6,393 bases of DNA, from assembly GCA_023253615.1 (NCBI GenBank), contig JALRFZ010000124.1:1-6393 (forward strand), given 5' to 3'. The notes under the pieces are model-generated. The model made no database searches, was not told the DNA's origin, and saw only the letters and a program-made list of their open reading frames with translations. Numbering within the stretch: position 1 is the stretch's first letter; every line of letters begins with the position of its first letter. The position numbers and the translations under genes were made by a program. The stretch is from Verrucomicrobiales bacterium (GTDB lineage: Bacteria > Verrucomicrobiota > Verrucomicrobiia > Verrucomicrobiales > DEV007). Shown here in pieces: positions 5,669 through 6,393 of this stretch.

Positions 5669-6393
5669 GATACGGCAATGGCTTCCTGGATGCGGTCGAA
5701 GAGCCGGTCGACCTCGCGGCGCGTCTCTTCATCGAGCACAAAACCGCGCGGACCGCGCACGATCTCGTTGCGGAAGATGCCCTGGCGGCAAAGGAGGTGT
5801 TTCTCCACCGCGAGGAACCCGTCGAGGCTCGTCTGCATCGAGATCAGGGCGCTGAGCGGCTCGTGGATGCGTGCCGCCGCCGCGAGATCGCCCTCCTGGA
5901 GCGCGCGCCAGAGCGGGACAATCGCGGTGATGAGATCGGCTCCCGGCATCGTGCCGCAAATGCCGCGTTGGAAGGAATCGATCAGGGCGATGCCGCCCGT
6001 GCCTTCGAAGACCCGCGCCTTTCCACCCGTCGCCTCGCGCAGGGCGGAGAGACGCGGTCCGATCGGCGAGGCCTCCGGTTTGAAGAGGACGCGTTCGGGA
6101 CCGAATTCGTCGAGCAGACGCGCCTGAAAAGCGATCGACATGGGGCGGCCGACGTAGCCCGAAGCGTCCTGCACGATCACGGGGATCGCGACGACCTCGA
6201 GGAGGCGGCGGTAATAGGTGGCCAGCTCGCCCTCATCCACCGCGATCGACACCGGCGGGATCGCCATCAGCGCCCCGGCTCCGGCCTCCTCGGCGTGTCG
6301 GGCGTGGCCCTCGGCGATGCGGCTGCTCTCGGCCCCGACACTGATCACGGCCGGACCTTTTCCCGCGGCGAATTGGCAGGCGAGCGTGGCGAG
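5665..6393 (-). CDS. DapA-family (DHDPS/NAL superfamily) lyase or dehydratase, N-terminus beyond window
   Basis: The frame is open from the right edge to TGA 5667-5665, giving 242 visible residues. The family norm is near 300, so some 50-65 N-terminal residues, including the usual pyruvate-binding Thr/Ser motif, are outside. Seen are ISVGAES, HAEEAGAGALMAIPP, IPVIVQDASGYVG and the Schiff-base segment RVLFKPEA with Lys at visible residue 105 (codon 6081-6079). That lysine forms the imine with a 2-keto acid in this class I aldolase/dehydratase superfamily. The position normally held by the catalytic Tyr (YN in DapA) reads Gln-Asp here (visible Gln75), which argues against true dihydrodipicolinate synthase and for another branch such as a 2-keto-3-deoxy sugar acid aldolase or dehydratase. 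It is coupled by ATGA overlap to the amidohydrolase, so a catabolic two-gene unit is more likely than lysine synthesis. Family is confident, reaction is not. Confidence 0.88.
   Translation of the reverse strand, partial: LATLACQFAAGKGPAVISVGAESSRIAEGHARHAEEAGAGALMAIPPVSIAVDEGELATYYRRLLEVVAIPVIVQDASGYVGRPMSIAFQARLLDEFGPERVLFKPEASPIGPRLSALREATGGKARVFEGTGGIALIDSFQRGICGTMPGADLITAIVPLWRALQEGDLAAAARIHEPLSALISMQTSLDGFLAVEKHLLCRQGIFRNEIVRGPRGFVLDEETRREVDRLFDRIQEAIAVS

Noticed and set aside
1..6393. CRISPR arrays, tRNA or rRNA genes.
   Set aside because: No regularly spaced short repeats, tRNA cloverleaf arms or rRNA-like stretches were seen.

Overview
The window looks like bacterial accessory chromosome from a GC-rich, polysaccharide-degrading bacterium. 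An exported sulfatase fused to a family 2 glycoside hydrolase, next to a DapA-family/amidohydrolase pair, suggests Verrucomicrobiota or Planctomycetota. That placement is inferred from gene content and protein style, since there is no marker gene. All supported genes lie on the minus strand, so transcription runs from high to low coordinates. I see no convincing gene on the plus strand.

Layout in transcription order. (1) 6393-5665: a DapA (dihydrodipicolinate synthase/N-acetylneuraminate lyase)-superfamily enzyme whose N-terminus lies beyond the right edge. (2) 5668-4823: a complete metal-dependent amidohydrolase, coupled to gene 1 by an ATGA stop/start overlap. (3) 4762-4727: a near-consensus promoter (TTGACA, 17 bp, TATAAA) whose -10 lies inside an imperfect palindrome abutting the next start codon. 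(4) 4726-4475 and 4478-4041: a two-gene toxin-antitoxin cassette, with a ribbon-helix-helix antitoxin and a PIN-domain (VapC-type) toxin, again overlapping by ATGA. (5) 3953-3841: a decayed 3' fragment of a second copy of the amidohydrolase gene. (6) 3782 to beyond position 1: one uninterrupted reading frame of at least 1,260 codons. It encodes a signal peptide, a formylglycine-type S1 sulfatase, a LamG-like beta-sandwich and a GH2 glycosidase with both catalytic glutamates. Its C-terminus runs off the left edge.

How the parts may work together (inference): the exported fusion would remove sulfate and cleave a glycosidic bond of a sulfated glycan, and the DapA-like enzyme and amidohydrolase would form two cytoplasmic steps on a keto acid, lactone or carboxylated intermediate. 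The toxin-antitoxin cassette has its own promoter and sits between two direct repeats made of the amidohydrolase 3' end, which suggests it interrupted or replaced part of an older catabolic cluster. The most notable points are the sulfatase-GH2 fusion, the repeat-flanked toxin-antitoxin cassette, and the apparently leaderless, operator-overlapped promoter of that cassette.
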